The notes beneath the pieces were generated by a model. The model was not told where the DNA came from. It did no database searches and was given only the letters and a program-made list of their open reading frames with translations. A DNA stretch of 64,000 bases from Pagrus major (lineage: Eukaryota; Chordata; Actinopteri; Spariformes; Sparidae), in NCBI RefSeq assembly GCF_040436345.1, contig NC_133219.1, positions 22,285,458-22,349,457 on the forward strand, read 5' to 3'. A program made the position numbers and the translations under genes. Positions 63,605-64,000 of the stretch are shown piece by piece (positions within the stretch are counted from its first letter, which is position 1; every line of letters starts with the position of its first letter).

Positions 63605-63961
63605 TTAAAGGGCCACTGTGTAGTTTTGGAGAAGAAGTCAAAGTCAGAATTTTAATATTTGCAATATTAACGAGGTAATAATTCAAATACACATCCCTTC
63701 CATAACTGAATAAAAAGTGTTCTCAGAGGAAAATAAGGTCGCAAGGACAGAGTTTGAAGCTAGAAAGGTGGCAGGGTCCGCCAAATATAAACAAAGCAAA
63801 ACAGTATGAAATTGTGTCGTCCTTTAAGGTCAGTTTGTTTATTCAGTTTATTCAGTCATGAAAATGAAGAGGGTTTGTTTATTTAGCTTGTTTAAGCATT
63901 AGAACAAATAGTCAATGAAGATCTTTCTCTTCCTCCCCAAAACTACATAGTGCACCTTTAA
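63605..63961. mobile_element. MITE with GTGTAGTTTTGGAG inverted termini, copy 2
   Basis: The left end TTAAAGGGCCACTGTGTAG TTTTGGAG and the right end CCAAAACTACATAGTGCACC TTTAA are inverted repeats. The interior matches the complement of the copy at 52911-53278 (AGGTGGCAGGGTCCGCCAAA), so the two lie in opposite orientation. It is 357 bp, non-coding, and sits at the right edge of the window past the last visible ZNF gene. Confidence 0.75.
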
Positions 63962-64000
63962 GCTGAGATCATGTAACACTAATTGAAGTTTTTGGACTGT

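Overview
The window is nuclear DNA of a teleost fish, probably a spiny-rayed (percomorph) species. The genes are split by short GT-AG introns, CA and CT microsatellites are frequent, there are several short inverted-repeat transposons of kinds common in fish genomes, and the right end carries a tandem C2H2 zinc-finger array with an N-terminal module typical of fish. I see no RNA gene, CRISPR array, prokaryotic feature or virus. All exon coordinates were read by eye from splice signals, reading phase and recalled family sequences; no alignment was run.

Layout. (1) 650-8814, plus: a complete 19-exon naaladl1 gene, an M28 zinc peptidase of the PSMA/NAALADase family (742 aa). (2) 8.95-12.6 kb: intergenic, with one decayed hAT-like element. 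(3) 13860-21555, minus: the seven coding exons of atosb (fam214b), 644 aa, tail-to-tail with naaladl1. Two fold-back transposons sit in its introns and a (CA)21 tract abuts one splice donor. (4) 21.6-42.3 kb: about 20 kb with no protein-coding gene that I can support. It is best explained as the 5' non-coding part of atosb, running back to a TATA/GC-box/CCAAT promoter near 42.7 kb, with candidate untranslated exons at 22.5, 23.3 and 25.5 kb. It is full of microsatellites and repeat relics. (5) 44778-49738, minus: cenatac (ccdc84), 11 exons, 360 aa, a minor-spliceosome protein. (6) 50262-62449, plus: four tandem two-exon C2H2 zinc-finger genes, here called ZNF-A to ZNF-D (501, 360, 429 and 398 aa). 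ZNF-A is head-to-head with cenatac.

The three left-hand genes are single-copy housekeeping or tissue genes with no evident functional link. The lively part is the zinc-finger array. All four genes share a 172-nt first exon encoding a 57-aa module (not KRAB, SCAN or BTB), an acidic spacer, a ZnF exon and a promoter motif built around CGGAAGT. The array shows recent unequal exchange: ZNF-C and ZNF-D have first exons identical by eye, ZNF-A and ZNF-C share a 474-bp near-identical tract, and ZNF-A is a chimera in which a second acidic spacer interrupts the finger array. Finger relics lie behind the stop codons. A hAT-like element sits in the ZNF-C 3' region but not in ZNF-D, and a second transposon family lies in opposite orientation inside and just past the array. 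This resembles a fast-evolving family of the sort suspected to silence transposons; that role is inference.
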